A DNA stretch of 64,000 nucleotides. Origin: Diphasiastrum complanatum. Its lineage: Eukaryota; Streptophyta; Lycopodiopsida; Lycopodiales; Lycopodiaceae. The translations under genes and the position numbers were made by a program. Below, piece after piece: positions 1 through 10,660 of this stretch. Below the pieces are notes generated by a model. It saw only the letters and a list, made by a program, of their open reading frames with translations, was not told the DNA's origin and did no database searches. Positions within the stretch are counted from its first letter, which is position 1, and each line of letters opens with the position of its first letter. The DNA lies in NCBI GenBank assembly GCA_029204225.1, contig CM055105.1:12702965-12766964 (forward strand), read 5' to 3'.

Positions 1-1008
<1,008 letters not shown>

Positions 1009-1687
1009 TGTAAAGAATCGCTCCACTTAACCAATCTATTGTGAAGGATTTCAGATCATTATGATCCAATCCACTTGAAAGATCTTTGGTTGGAAAGAGA
1101 AATACACTACCAATCTCACCAATGTAGAAAAATCAGCATCTACACACAAAATGAGATGAAAACTCTAATAGAACTTGATCAAACGTGAATCAAATGATTA
1201 TGTACTATTGTTGTTTGTACAAAACCAGCAAGCTACTGTATTTCACACGTGTGAATCCAAAAATAACAAATATAGATCATTCTACACATAGAATTGCATG
1301 CAATCACAAGTATAGTGCACCAAAGGATGGTAGAACCCAAGAGAAGCATGTATAAGCATGAAATGAGATAGAGAAGAGAGAATATATGTCTCTCCACGAG
1401 TTACATCCTTTTATAACAGGTCCAAACCCTATTTGGCCACTTGGCTTTCTCTCCAAAATGCTAGCCCTACTATTTCTGGGTCTAGATTCAAAGTACCCAA
1501 CATTCAAATTTGAATCTACTCAAACTCGCATTCTAACTTTCTCACACTTTCAAAAATTGTTTATTCAAATGACATTTAGACTAATGAACTTTGAAAAGTC
1601 AATCTCTAAGTCTAAAAACAAAGTTGGGCCTCAATATGCAAATATGAAAATATTGCAAATATGATCAAACTAGTTGAATCTTTCACA
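1009..1687 (-). mobile_element. Ty1/copia LTR, family 1, with adjoining leader/primer-site-like bases
   Basis: The LTR is 1040-1687 (648 bp) on the minus strand. It begins TGTGAAAGATT and ends AATCCTTCACA in element orientation, giving the TG...CA ends and imperfect terminal inverted repeats of an LTR. Related LTRs occur at 42512-43170 and 44355-45011, with a terminal fragment at 15507-15640. A polypurine tract lies against the upstream end (1688-1700 as its complement). Bases 1009-1039 resemble a decayed primer-binding site and are shared with the 15507 fragment. Internal-type sequence thus flanks both sides of this LTR. The LTR carries one CACACGTGTG palindrome at 1244-1253. Confidence 0.8.
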
Positions 1688-3260
1688 CCCCCTCTTCAAC
1701 TAGTTTTAGCATGGACTTTATAACACTCCAAGTGATGTTCTATGCTTCATGAACAAGTCCTTTCCCAATGCTTTGGTGAAGATATCAGCTACACATTCCC
1801 TTGAGGACACATGTTGAAGCTCCACCTCCTTTGCAATGACTTGCTCTCTCAGAAAATGTTGCAATATCATTTCAATGAGACATGAAGAATCACATAGAAT
1901 GTAAATGAGATGATTTCACCATGATTTCAACTCTGAAATCTTTGGAAAATTATAGCAAACAAACAATAATGTAAGTGATCAATGTTTTCTTGCATGTCTC
2001 CTCCTTCTTTGTCCTTTGTTGCCATGTATCCACCATCAAACTCCATAAATGAGCCTCCATCTCCATCTTGCCATAAGATGCCATCATCACTTGATGACTT
2101 GGCCATGAATGAGTGACATAATGAACTTCTAATAGCTTTATTTCCATCAACAAAACCAGCCAATAATGCTAGTACAAATCCAACGTCAAAACAATGTTCA
2201 CCAATGTAGCTAGTTTTACCATATCTTGACAATTTGCACACATCCACATGAAAATGCTCAAACATGAGATAGAACAAGTAAAGTAGACTTGAACAACACT
2301 TTCTTGCTACTCTTTTGAGCTTACTTGAGTCTTGAATAAGCTACAAATACAGATCCATAACATCTTTGCCAGTTACCTCTCCTTTGATGCTCTTGACTCG
2401 CTCTAAATTGCCAACTTCCTTTTTGCCTTGTTGAAGCCCTTTGAGATCAACCTCTTGATCTTCAACTTGACCATCAAAGTCATTGAACAAAATTTGTTTT
2501 CTAGATCTATTACTTGATTTTATAACAAGATAACATCCATCCACTTGCATAGCTCCATGTACACAAGAAGATCCTCCAAAAGATGTTCCACTCTTCATAA
2601 GAGCTTTATACCCAAGATCCACTGCTTGGATCCACTCCTCTTATTTCCTTGCTTGATCTACACTTGTAGGTTCATCCAAAGAGGTTAGGAAAGCAACATA
2701 ATTTCCAGAAACTACTTGCTTTCCCTTTGCATCATATGTGAGCCTTGAAGGTACTTGCCTTTCCCCTGATGTTCTCCTTGGCTTTTGACTTGATGAAGGT
2801 CCATCATCATCACAATCCAAAGTAGAATTCTTTACATCAATATCAAGAATGTTAAATCCATCCACCTCACCATCAATCATGCTTGAAGACACTTTTGGAA
2901 TGTTCCCCTCATCAAAGATGACATCTCTACCAACAATCAGGCTTTGTTAGTAGAAGGAATGTAAACCTTATAGGCTTTACTCACCTCACTATATCCAACA
3001 AAAATACCTCTTCTTGACCTCTTGAAGAAGCATCCACTTGGTCTTGCCCTTTATACTACTTACTTTTGGTTTTGCCCTTGAATTTGCCCTTTGTGAACAT
3101 AGCATCCTCTTGAAATGTCAATGTAGATCCACCTCTTACTTGAAGCCTATATTCTTCATTGATCAAGATCTCTTAAAGATCCATCAAACTTAGCAAAGTC
3201 TTTTGAATAGCAATACTTTGAACAATGTTAGCATGAGCATATCTATGAGATCATCCATGT
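1688..3260 (-). pseudogene. Deleted copia internal region (gag C-end, integrase C-end, linker, RNase H end)
   Basis: Read on the minus strand, the order is: gag C-terminal remnant (about 3260-3060, a basic KGKFKGKTKS-type tail), integrase C-terminal sequence around 3045-2890 (GIFVGYS and RDVIFDE type motifs), the integrase-RT linker at 2892-2641 (PSRLTYDAKGKQ), a foreign segment at 2640-1875, then the extreme C-end of RNase H at 1870-1700 and the polypurine tract. Protease, integrase core and nearly all reverse transcriptase are absent. Stops and frameshifts are present. The element is clearly non-autonomous. The linker closely resembles that of the nested copia element at 19036-19617. Confidence 0.75.
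1875..2640 (-). other. Non-retroviral segment carried inside the copia element
   Basis: This segment occupies the place where copia reverse transcriptase and RNase H should lie. The minus-strand frames 2341-2622 and 1927-2277 read through a protein-like sequence containing CKLSRYGKTSYIG, DVGFVLALLAGFVD and SSDDGILWQDGDGGSFMEF. A diverged second copy, as one longer frame, lies at 43229-44131. I do not recognise the protein. Preservation of the same frame in two copies suggests a captured coding fragment, either from a host gene (transduplication) or from another element. A small frame break separates its two halves here. Confidence 0.55.
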
Positions 3261-3329
3261 AGAAAAGTGGGTATCTCTTTTTTATGATATGTTTTCACAT
3301 AGAATCAGATTCTCTGTCTTTCTTACCTT

Positions 3330-3456
3330 TGAGTCTTTCTTATCTTTGAGAAGAACCGATACTCCCCATAGTGATTTAGTGGGTCTAATGTGTTCCATCC
3401 TAAGATAGTCTTCTATTTGCCTAGCCACTTTTCCCTCTTCCTTTTGACTAAATCGA
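3330..3456 (-). pseudogene. Gypsy reverse transcriptase N-terminal fragment
   Basis: The minus strand translates to a YRFSQKEE stretch followed by RPTKSLWGVSVLLKDKKDS, the conserved start of Ty3/gypsy reverse transcriptase (usual form SPWGAPVLLVKKKDG). The equivalent segment in element D lies at about 50880-51010. Only about 42 codons remain. Confidence 0.7.
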
Positions 3457-3660
3457 TACAAGTGTCAAAATATGGGATGTCTACTAGACATCAATTCTAT
3501 CTTATGCTCCATGGACCAAGCAGAACGTCCTGTATTTTATGCCAAAGCTCAGGGAGAAACACAAAATTGGATCTTCAAGAAAATTCAACTGTTCTCTTAA
3601 TGTTTTTCTCAATTGACTGACTGATTCATTCATGACATTCAAAGGCAACAGCAGCAGCAG

Positions 3661-4075
3661 CTATCATGGCAAAAACTTCATCCTTTTCGTTCAACAGGTG
3701 AGGAAGTAACAAATGCCGTTGATGCAACAGGTCTCACTGCCATTGTCACAGGTGGGCACTTTCTAGTGTGGGTGGATCACTCGCCTCGCCCCTATCAGCC
3801 CTCACGCTTCCTTCCGATCTTTCCTACCTGGTGAAGCAGGTGGGCATTGGTGCAGAAACAGTGCGTGTGCTGGCTCTGCGAGGAGCCCAGGATACCTTTT
3901 GGCCTAAAATTTGAAGGCAGCTGACATAGTCAAAGCTGGGATTGTCAAGAGCATACCAAATGCCAGAATAGATTTGCTGGAGTGCGACCTTAGCTCCCTA
4001 GCATCTGTTAGAAAATGCTCGGAGCAATTCTTGGCTCTCAATCAGCCATTGAACAATCTCGTGTGAGCAAATACA
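3661..4075 (+). pseudogene. Short-chain dehydrogenase/reductase (TIC32-like) pseudogene fragment
   Basis: Three conceptual pieces match the N-terminal third of plant TIC32-like/retinol-dehydrogenase-like SDR enzymes (NADP-binding Rossmann fold, plastid envelope in the family). About 3685-3750 gives TGEEVTNAVDATGLTAIVTG, which includes the TG of the TGxxxGIG cofactor motif. About 3837-3890 gives VGIGAETVRVLALRGA. About 3917-4065 gives the DLSSLASVRK region preceded by IPNARIDLLECD. The glycine motif is split by about 85 bp, which might be a former short intron (it begins GT and ends CAG) but does not restore the frame. Frame changes and the lack of the YxxxK catalytic half make it a pseudogene. 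Confidence 0.75.
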
Positions 4076-4680
4076 AAGTGGAGTGATATAGCGAAGACAT
4101 ATATATCTCCTGACGATTCTTTTGAGATTTTTTGTGCGAGCGACAGAACAATTATATTTGCATTCTAGTTGAAGAGATGCTTTTTAAGTTTATTCTTGTG
4201 AAGGCCATCTATTTTTCTACAACCAGCGGCAGCATACAGTTGAATCCCCTTTAATGCATAATAAGAACGTGTTTCTAACTGTTGATCCTACTCTCACACC
4301 CCTCTATTGGCTCTTGTACATTCTACTTTATAAGGTAGCATGCTATTGATTGAGGAGCAGTTCTTTTACACCTGTCAGAATGGGCTTCCTTCTTTACAAG
4401 CAGTTATAGAGCCCTCTGTTCGATCTACGAATTGCCAGCATTATACCTTGGCAAGGCTTTGCCATTTCCATTCATTCTATTCTGTCTTTCTACAGGAAAG
4501 GAGAGAAGCCCTTCTTGAAAGCTTCTTGTGCTTTAGTGTCTGATCTTTCTTCCTTCTTCTTTGTTAAACAAAGAAGAGGATACATTTCATTGTACTGCAG
4601 ATATTGCTGCACCCTCTTGAATAGAAGCATTTCATTGTTGGGTGTAACATGATTGGGGATTTTTTTTTTTTGCTTGTTTT
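4076..4680. other. No gene seen
   Basis: T-rich sequence between the SDR fragment and the foldback cluster. It could be former intron or downstream DNA of the SDR gene, but no further SDR exon is recognisable. Confidence 0.4.
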
Positions 4681-4685
4681 TTTGA

Positions 4686-5085
4686 CAGATTTTGAGGGCC
4701 AGAAAAAGCCTAGTGCCGGATCTAGGCTTTTCATGGACCTGTGTAAAAAAAATTTCTTGTTTTTTGTGATTTCTGGCCAAAAAAAATAGATTTTGAGGGC
4801 CGAGAAAAGCCTAGCGCCGGCACTAGGCTTTTTCTGGCCCAAAAAAAAGCTGGCGCTAGGCTTTTCCTTGGCCCTCAAAATCTGTCTTTTTGGCCAAAAA
4901 TCACAAAAAACAAGATTTTTTTTCTTAAAACAGGGCCAGGAAATGCCCAGCGCTAGGCTTTTTTTGGCCCTCAAAATCTGTTCTTTTGGTCAGAAAATCA
5001 CAAAAAACAAGTTAAAAGAAAATGGAACAGAGGGCCAGAAAAAGCCTAGCGCCGATGCTAGGCTTTTCCTGCCCCTCCGTTCCAT
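4686..5085. repeat. Cluster of nested foldback repeats with a GCGCTAGGCTTTT core
   Basis: The stretch contains at least five units built from GGGCCAGAAAAAGCCTAGCG and its reverse complement. The clearest is 4797-4840, two 22-base arms with no loop and 18 of 22 positions paired. Others lie near 4694-4740, 4850-4876, 4934-4972 and 5030-5078. A larger inverted repeat surrounds them: a TTGTTTTTTGTGATTTCTGGCC-like arm around 4756-4780 faces GGCCAAAAATCACAAAAAAC around 4892-4915, with a further copy near 4990-5015. Long frames here on both strands are products of the repeat and not genes. It resembles a MITE or foldback element; I do not recognise a named family. Confidence 0.75.
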
Positions 5086-7255
5086 TTTTTTTTGAACTAA
5101 CTTTTTACTTTGAACTTGCTACTAGAGCACGTTGCAGAAAGATAGGAATTAGATGCCATCTTTTGCGGTACATTAAAAGTTATCAGCAAGTAAGTCTTTT
5201 TACTCGAAGTATCATTATTGGCTGACCGTTTTTCCTATCGATAACTTAAGCATGTATAATCGGATTGGAATGTTCAGCTTACCAGCTTTAGTTTGCTTAA
5301 GGAGGTCTACTGGGTAAATATTCATGCACATATTCCTCTTGGTCTTAGTTTTTAAAAATGAGAGTACAGGGACTGGAACTGTGACTTGCACTCATATAGT
5401 TAGTTATATTTGCTATGATACTTTGTTGCATTAGGATGCCATGTTGCAGTGCTCTTGTTTTGCATAGTGTTGTTTTGGTTTCTTAACTTTTGGATATGTC
5501 TTCTTGAACATTCGTTGTAGTTCAAGATCAAGTATTATTTAACTTAACAGCTAACAGCTTTTTTGTTTGCAATGTTCTACAACATTTGCTGCGACATATT
5601 TGATTGTCATAGCATAGTGTGTCGTCTTGTAGGTATGATGCCTTTTATGCATTCAATTAGTGACCATCTTATATTTGAGCCATGTTGCTCCTACCATGCA
5701 TAGTTATGACTACAGTATGCTTGAAATGTTTTTTGCTGATAACAGTCTTAGATTACCACGTCGTTCACAAAACTGTTCCGTTAGTTGTTATCGATTTTGT
5801 CTTTCGAAGTTACCCTCATTTTGCTTACTTATATTTGAAGTACCTGGACCATGTGTGAATATCCTACTTTTTGAACTCTTTTCTTGTGCAAGTTTCAGAC
5901 ATCTTCATGCACAACTTATTTACTTATTTGACAGCATTTGGTGATTCTAATTGTTATCCTATTCATTGTACCTTTCATCATCTGCGTCCTTTGAATAAAG
6001 AACAACCTTGCTACATTACATTGTCAGATAGCCCGACCTCCTTTCATGGTGGCGATACTAGAGTCCTTTGCTGTCTGTTCTTTTGTTCTTAACTAGGATG
6101 GGTTGAATCACATACGTGCTTGTCAATGTCCCTTTCTCTCACATGGAATCAGATGCTCCTTTGCGAAAGTCTGAGCTAAGAGAATGTTCATGGTTTTACA
6201 GCTTCATGACATAGTTCCATTAATTTCTGTATTGATGTTGGTGCCATCACTCTTCTTCTACACTCCAACACAAATACTCTTCGATCCTTTTCCTTTTATC
6301 GTTCTCACAAACAACCACTGCATATCACCAGTTCTATTTTCACTCTTTCTTACTGTTTTTTGATACTTTTTTTTCATCGTTGATGTCACTATCTACCAGT
6401 GTGGAGTTGACAAATATTGATCATGCCTTTGTTGTCTCTTTTAAATGAGCTACTGACATGTTATCATGCATAATGACATCTATATGGATCAAATTTTTTT
6501 CATTCAATCTGGGATCTTAGAGCCATCACTATCTAGTGGTCATTTAAAGTAATACAGTCATTATCAAACTCTAGGATGTCAGGTATTATATTTTGACTAG
6601 TGCCTCATTATTGATGGTTGATTGTTTCAAAAAGGGCTTCTTACGTCAACGTAGCTTAAAATTGATTTAGCTTTGCTTTACTGTACACGTAGCTTCTGAT
6701 TGGCATATCTCTATCAATTTCCATCAGTTTATCATTGATGACTCAATTTCTCAAGTCTACATTTCTACATTTTGTCGTAGTTTTCTCTATTTGTTTGTAT
6801 TTTGTGAATGTTCTCCATTTTTATGTGCTTTTTTGACAGTAACTTGGTAGTACAACACTGCCTGGACAGGGAGAAAGCGGGTTGCTTCTGCAGTGGGTGG
6901 TGTGTGATTAAATTTTAGATTTCATAAGTAGGAAAGTAAATCCTGATTTCTGTTTTTTTGTCAATAACTTTGATAGGAGAGTTCCAAATTCAATTCCAAT
7001 TTATACATCGGATTCATCTCTGCAAGGTGCTCAAGTTAATATCAAATTTTTGTTGTGGGTCAAAGGAATGGTTTGGTGACCATTGACACTTACAATTTGG
7101 TAAGCTGATTGCATCTGATTTGATTGTAGAATATTCTTACATACCATAGATTCAATGAGTAATTATTGACGTTTGTGTAGTTTGCAAGTCTCCTGATGTT
7201 AAAATTAGAATTTACATGAGATGGGAAGCTAATCGGATATTTCTCTATGTTGTGC
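5086..7255. other. T-rich intergenic or intron-like DNA, no gene supported
   Basis: The plus strand is T-rich with scattered short frames (for example 5660-5944) that lack family resemblance. A small GC-richer island near 6840-6905 is bounded by a CAG before and GGTG after and could be a lost exon, but I cannot assign it. Confidence 0.4.
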
Positions 7256-7468
7256 AGACCACCCCATTGCAGTGGTAGGATCAACTATCAGCTCTGATCC
7301 TCTTGTCGTAGCTCTCAGCCCCAACCCATCATGTAGTGAGCAGTCCATCGAGAACAACATAGATGGCACTGACATAGCGGGCAGTCGTGACCTCGACGTT
7401 GGTCTTGCATCCCAGGTGACTAACTTGCCTCCGGTTTATGAGCCTTTTGAAAACTTAAAATTTCAATA
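7256..7468 (+). other. Exon-like GC-richer open segment, unknown
   Basis: An open frame follows a T-rich tract ending TTGTGCAG, an acceptable plant 3' splice site. It reads about 70 residues including VVGSTISSDPLVVALSPNPS and ends in TAA. It is markedly less AT-rich than its surroundings. No ATG starts it and I do not recognise it. It could be a terminal exon of a decayed gene. Its end overlaps the left arm of the inverted repeat at 7424-7579. Confidence 0.3.
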
Positions 7469-7579
7469 AAATTACTTAAAATTGAGCCTTTTGAAAAAAA
7501 AATTGAGCATTGGCCAGGATAATCAGTACCAGAGGCATCTTGGGAGAAGTTTTCAAAAGGCTCATAAACCGGATGCAAG
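7424..7579. repeat. 32-bp near-perfect inverted repeat with 92-bp spacer
   Basis: The left arm, 7424-7455, and the right arm, 7548-7579, are reverse complements over 32 bases with one mismatch (core CCGGTTTATGAGCCTTTTGA). A direct repeat of AATTGAGCCTTTTGAAAAAA occurs at about 7483-7503 and again about 7609-7630. The structure looks like a foldback made by strand switching during replication or a small MITE-like insertion. Confidence 0.85.
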
Positions 7580-9149
7580 TTTTCAATTTTAAGTCTTGAA
7601 ATTTTAAATTGAGCCTTTTGAAAAAAAAATTACGTACAAAGCAGAAAACCTCACACAATCGACAAGAATGTGATGGACAACTACAAAAGGCTAAGAATGA
7701 ATGTGATGGACAACTACATAGAAAAGGTAGAACAGAGAAGTTGGCATACCTTATCAAACTTAATGACTTAGAATTTGCAACTCGTGAGCATAAACTTGTG
7801 AAACTTGAAACTTGGAAAAACAAATTCCTCTCTTTATAATTCCCATAGAAGAGGCCAATAAAACCTATAAAACTCAAAAAATTCAGTAACAATATAAGCT
7901 TCTTGGAGATGCAAAACAAGCTCAAGTCACCTTGCATTGTCTTTTCACCTCAAGTGAATAACAACTAACATTGGGAATGTTTTTCATATTGGGCTTTTCC
8001 TCTAATTGAGGCCATCTTAATTGTAGATCTAAAAAGTCTCTCTTAGAGCAAAAGCTTAATGAATTTGTGTTTTACCATATGAAGATAAACGTTACATTGA
8101 ACATAAACCATAACATGGTATTGAATGTTTTTGCAAATCAAATGTGTCTACTATTACTCAATAGACAAACTAAGTTCTATAACCCCAAACAACTTTGATA
8201 AATTAAGATCCATAGAAATTCATAAATTGCAAGAAGAGCAAACACTTCAAAATTTGATATATAAGAGTCAACATCGCCAACATATTTCCATATGTGTTGG
8301 ATTTAGTCCTCTACTCTTCTAAATCTCGTGTTAACCTAGTTCCATTCATATTATTGTAGTTTTACACATTGTCGCACAGTCAGCAGAAATACTCTGCTAT
8401 CGACGATAGCAGTCAAGTTGTTGAAGGCAGTCAAACTATCGAGCTAAGTCGGACTATCAAAGGAGTATCGTCTATTGACTATCGACAGATGCTGGACCAT
8501 TTGATTTGACAAATTGTCGAATCAAACAATCAAACTCTTGTCACGCTCCACCCCACGAATCGACTGAGCCAAACTCAACTGTTGACATCATGTCGCTCGC
8601 TCACTCCTTTGTGCAACTATTTCGACAGTAGCCATAATTTATTTTCAAGCGGCACAACAACCCTATGCCATTCTGTATATATTTGCACAAATGTACATTA
8701 CAGTAGGTAGTAGATGATTTGACAGACACTATAGATGCTTTCATGCATTGATTCTTGTTTTCAGATTGAGAGTCAGAATAAGCTCATAGCTATTACAGAA
8801 CTAAGATAGTTTTGAGCACGTGGTTTTGCCCGCAATTGTCTTGTGCTCCAGCATCGACTGACTTGTATTTTTTCCTACTCTTTTTTAATTGAATCATCAT
8901 CTTATTGTGTTCAAATTGTTGTCAATATGTGTGCAATGCTTTTTTAATTATTCAGTTTGATTTCTCTTATTGTTTTCTCTAAATTGTCTGTTTTATTTTC
9001 ACAACTCAATCAAATTTTGTGTTTGCCTATGTAATTTTGTGTAAAGTAATCAATAGGACAAATAAGATCCTAGCACTCAAAAAGAGGCATAAATACTTGT
9101 ATAAATTAGGTCATTGCTATTCTACTTCTAATTAGGCTCTTAGTACTTT
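7580..9149. other. Intergenic DNA with a short tandem duplication and a probable LTR remnant
   Basis: GAATGTGATGGACAACTACA occurs twice, at about 7667 and 7697, within a charged frame at 7609-7839 that has no ATG start. From about 8350 to 8700 the DNA is dense in ACTATCG/CGATAG words, suggesting LTR or leader sequence of the copia relic that follows at 9150. No LTR ends could be fixed. Confidence 0.4.
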
Positions 9150-10095
9150 TGTTCAAATCAACAAAAGTTTACTTTGGCACATAGACTTGGTCATTCAAAT
9201 TATGCTTCTGTATCAGACATGTCTAAACAGTCCATTGTGTTCAATCATGACTATCCAGATAAGAAAGTCGAATTACATGTTTGCCAAGATGGTATAGTCA
9301 AAAAATAGGCCCAAAAATCATTTAGATCAAGTCATCAACTCTAGAGATCTATGAGACATTGTACATTCATACATATGTGGCCCAATGCAGAATCTTTCAT
9401 TGAAAGATGCCAAGTATTTCATTACTTTTATTAATGAATACTCCAAAAGAACAACAATATATTTTATCAAGCACAAACCAGAGGCATTCAAGCTCTTCAA
9501 AGCATTCAAAGAGTGTGCAGAAAAAGAGATTGGTAAGAGGATCAAAGCCTTCAGGTCAAATAAAGGTGGAGAATCTATCTCGACCGAATTCAAGGAGTAT
9601 TGTCTTAGCCCAAACATTAAATAGCAGTTCATTACTCCTTATTTGCCTCAGTCGAATGGGCTAGTTGAGAGGAAGAATCGTACCCTAATTGAATTAGCCA
9701 AGTGTATGCTTGCTCATGCATCGCTGCCGAAACTCTTCTAGGCTGAAGCTGTCTCACTATAGCTTACATCCAGAATAGATGTTCGACTAGAGACTAGTTG
9801 ACTAGAGACCTTTTAGGAAAAACTACTTATGAGGTTTGGACAAGATCTAATAAGGCCTTCAATGAAAAACCTTCGAGTATTCGATTGTATCACCTACGCA
9901 TAGATTCCGAAAGAAACAAGAAAAAAATTGGACTTCCAAAGTCTCAAATCCATCCTTATTGGTTATACTTCCAACAACACCTACAAGCTATAGGACCCTA
10001 ATACCCAACAAACTTTTACCAATAGGATATTGTTTTTATCGAGGAAACATTAGGTAATATGAATTTCAACTTTGAACAAGGAACAATGCCATTTA
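9150..10095 (+). pseudogene. Ty1/copia pre-integrase and integrase relic
   Basis: The frame starts with a decayed LxHRLGHSNYASVSDMSKQ, the GAG-pre-integrase signature. It continues into an integrase core: YFITFINEYSKRTTIYF, then KAFRSNKGGE (usual RSDGGGEF), then PQSNGLVERKNRTLIELAK, with the integrase C-terminal GYTSNNTYKL and a VFIEE end near 10050. Several stops and shifts break it, and the core Asp of the RSD motif is replaced by Asn in this reading. Gag, protease, RT and RNase H are not found beside it. It ends against the gypsy LTR at 10120. Confidence 0.85.
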
Positions 10096-10119
10096 TACAA
10101 TTTGGACAATATTTTAAAA

Positions 10120-10660
10120 TTTGTAGTTGTAAAAAAGAAGATTTTGATGCTTGGTATATAGTCTAATTAACAAGCTCAATACAAGAGAAAGCTCCTCAAA
10201 ATCCCGCTTACAAGACAAACACAATGGAAACGCACTATGGAGAAACCACCCTACCAAATAGAAGCAACCAATCAACTCTAGAAGCTTCACCCTCACCAAG
10301 CCAAGGAATATGAAGCATGAAAGTAGAGTGAAACCCTGGCAATGAATCAACCACAAAATGGAGGAATACGACGAGTTTGGCCTCCTTATATAGAGCCTGG
10401 AACCTCCTGTGCACATGGGCATGCAAGGTCCTAACTCTCCTATACATAGATCCATCTAGAATAGAGTCTCAATGCACGGATCCTCTATCCCAAACCTTGT
10501 ACTAACTCCATTTAGTGTGTTATGGGCCTCACAAGGATATTAGTTACTTTAGGGTCACGTCCAGTATGACGTGGCATAACTACCAGTTTGATTTATTGGA
10601 GTACCATGTATCCAAGACTAGGAGTATACTAAATTTTATGTACTGGTCATGGACATAACA
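10120..10660 (-). mobile_element. Gypsy family E LTR (3' LTR of a minus-strand element)
   Basis: The segment is partly repeated at 14563-14930. In element orientation the LTR starts TGTTATGTCCATGACCAGTA right after a polypurine tract AAGGGGAGAAGAA (complement at 10661-10673). A TATATAGAG-type box lies near 10396-10403 as its complement. The far boundary near 10120 is uncertain because the second copy is shorter. Confidence 0.75.

Noticed and set aside
4564-5095. Overlapping 96-136 codon frames on both strands rich in Phe, Lys and Ala
   Set aside because: They follow the foldback repeat units in either direction, which is why both strands look similar; no independent coding evidence.
7609-7839. 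76-codon charged frame with a duplicated ECDGQL motif
   Set aside because: No ATG start, and the N-end lies in low-complexity repeat DNA; kept only as a small tandem duplication.
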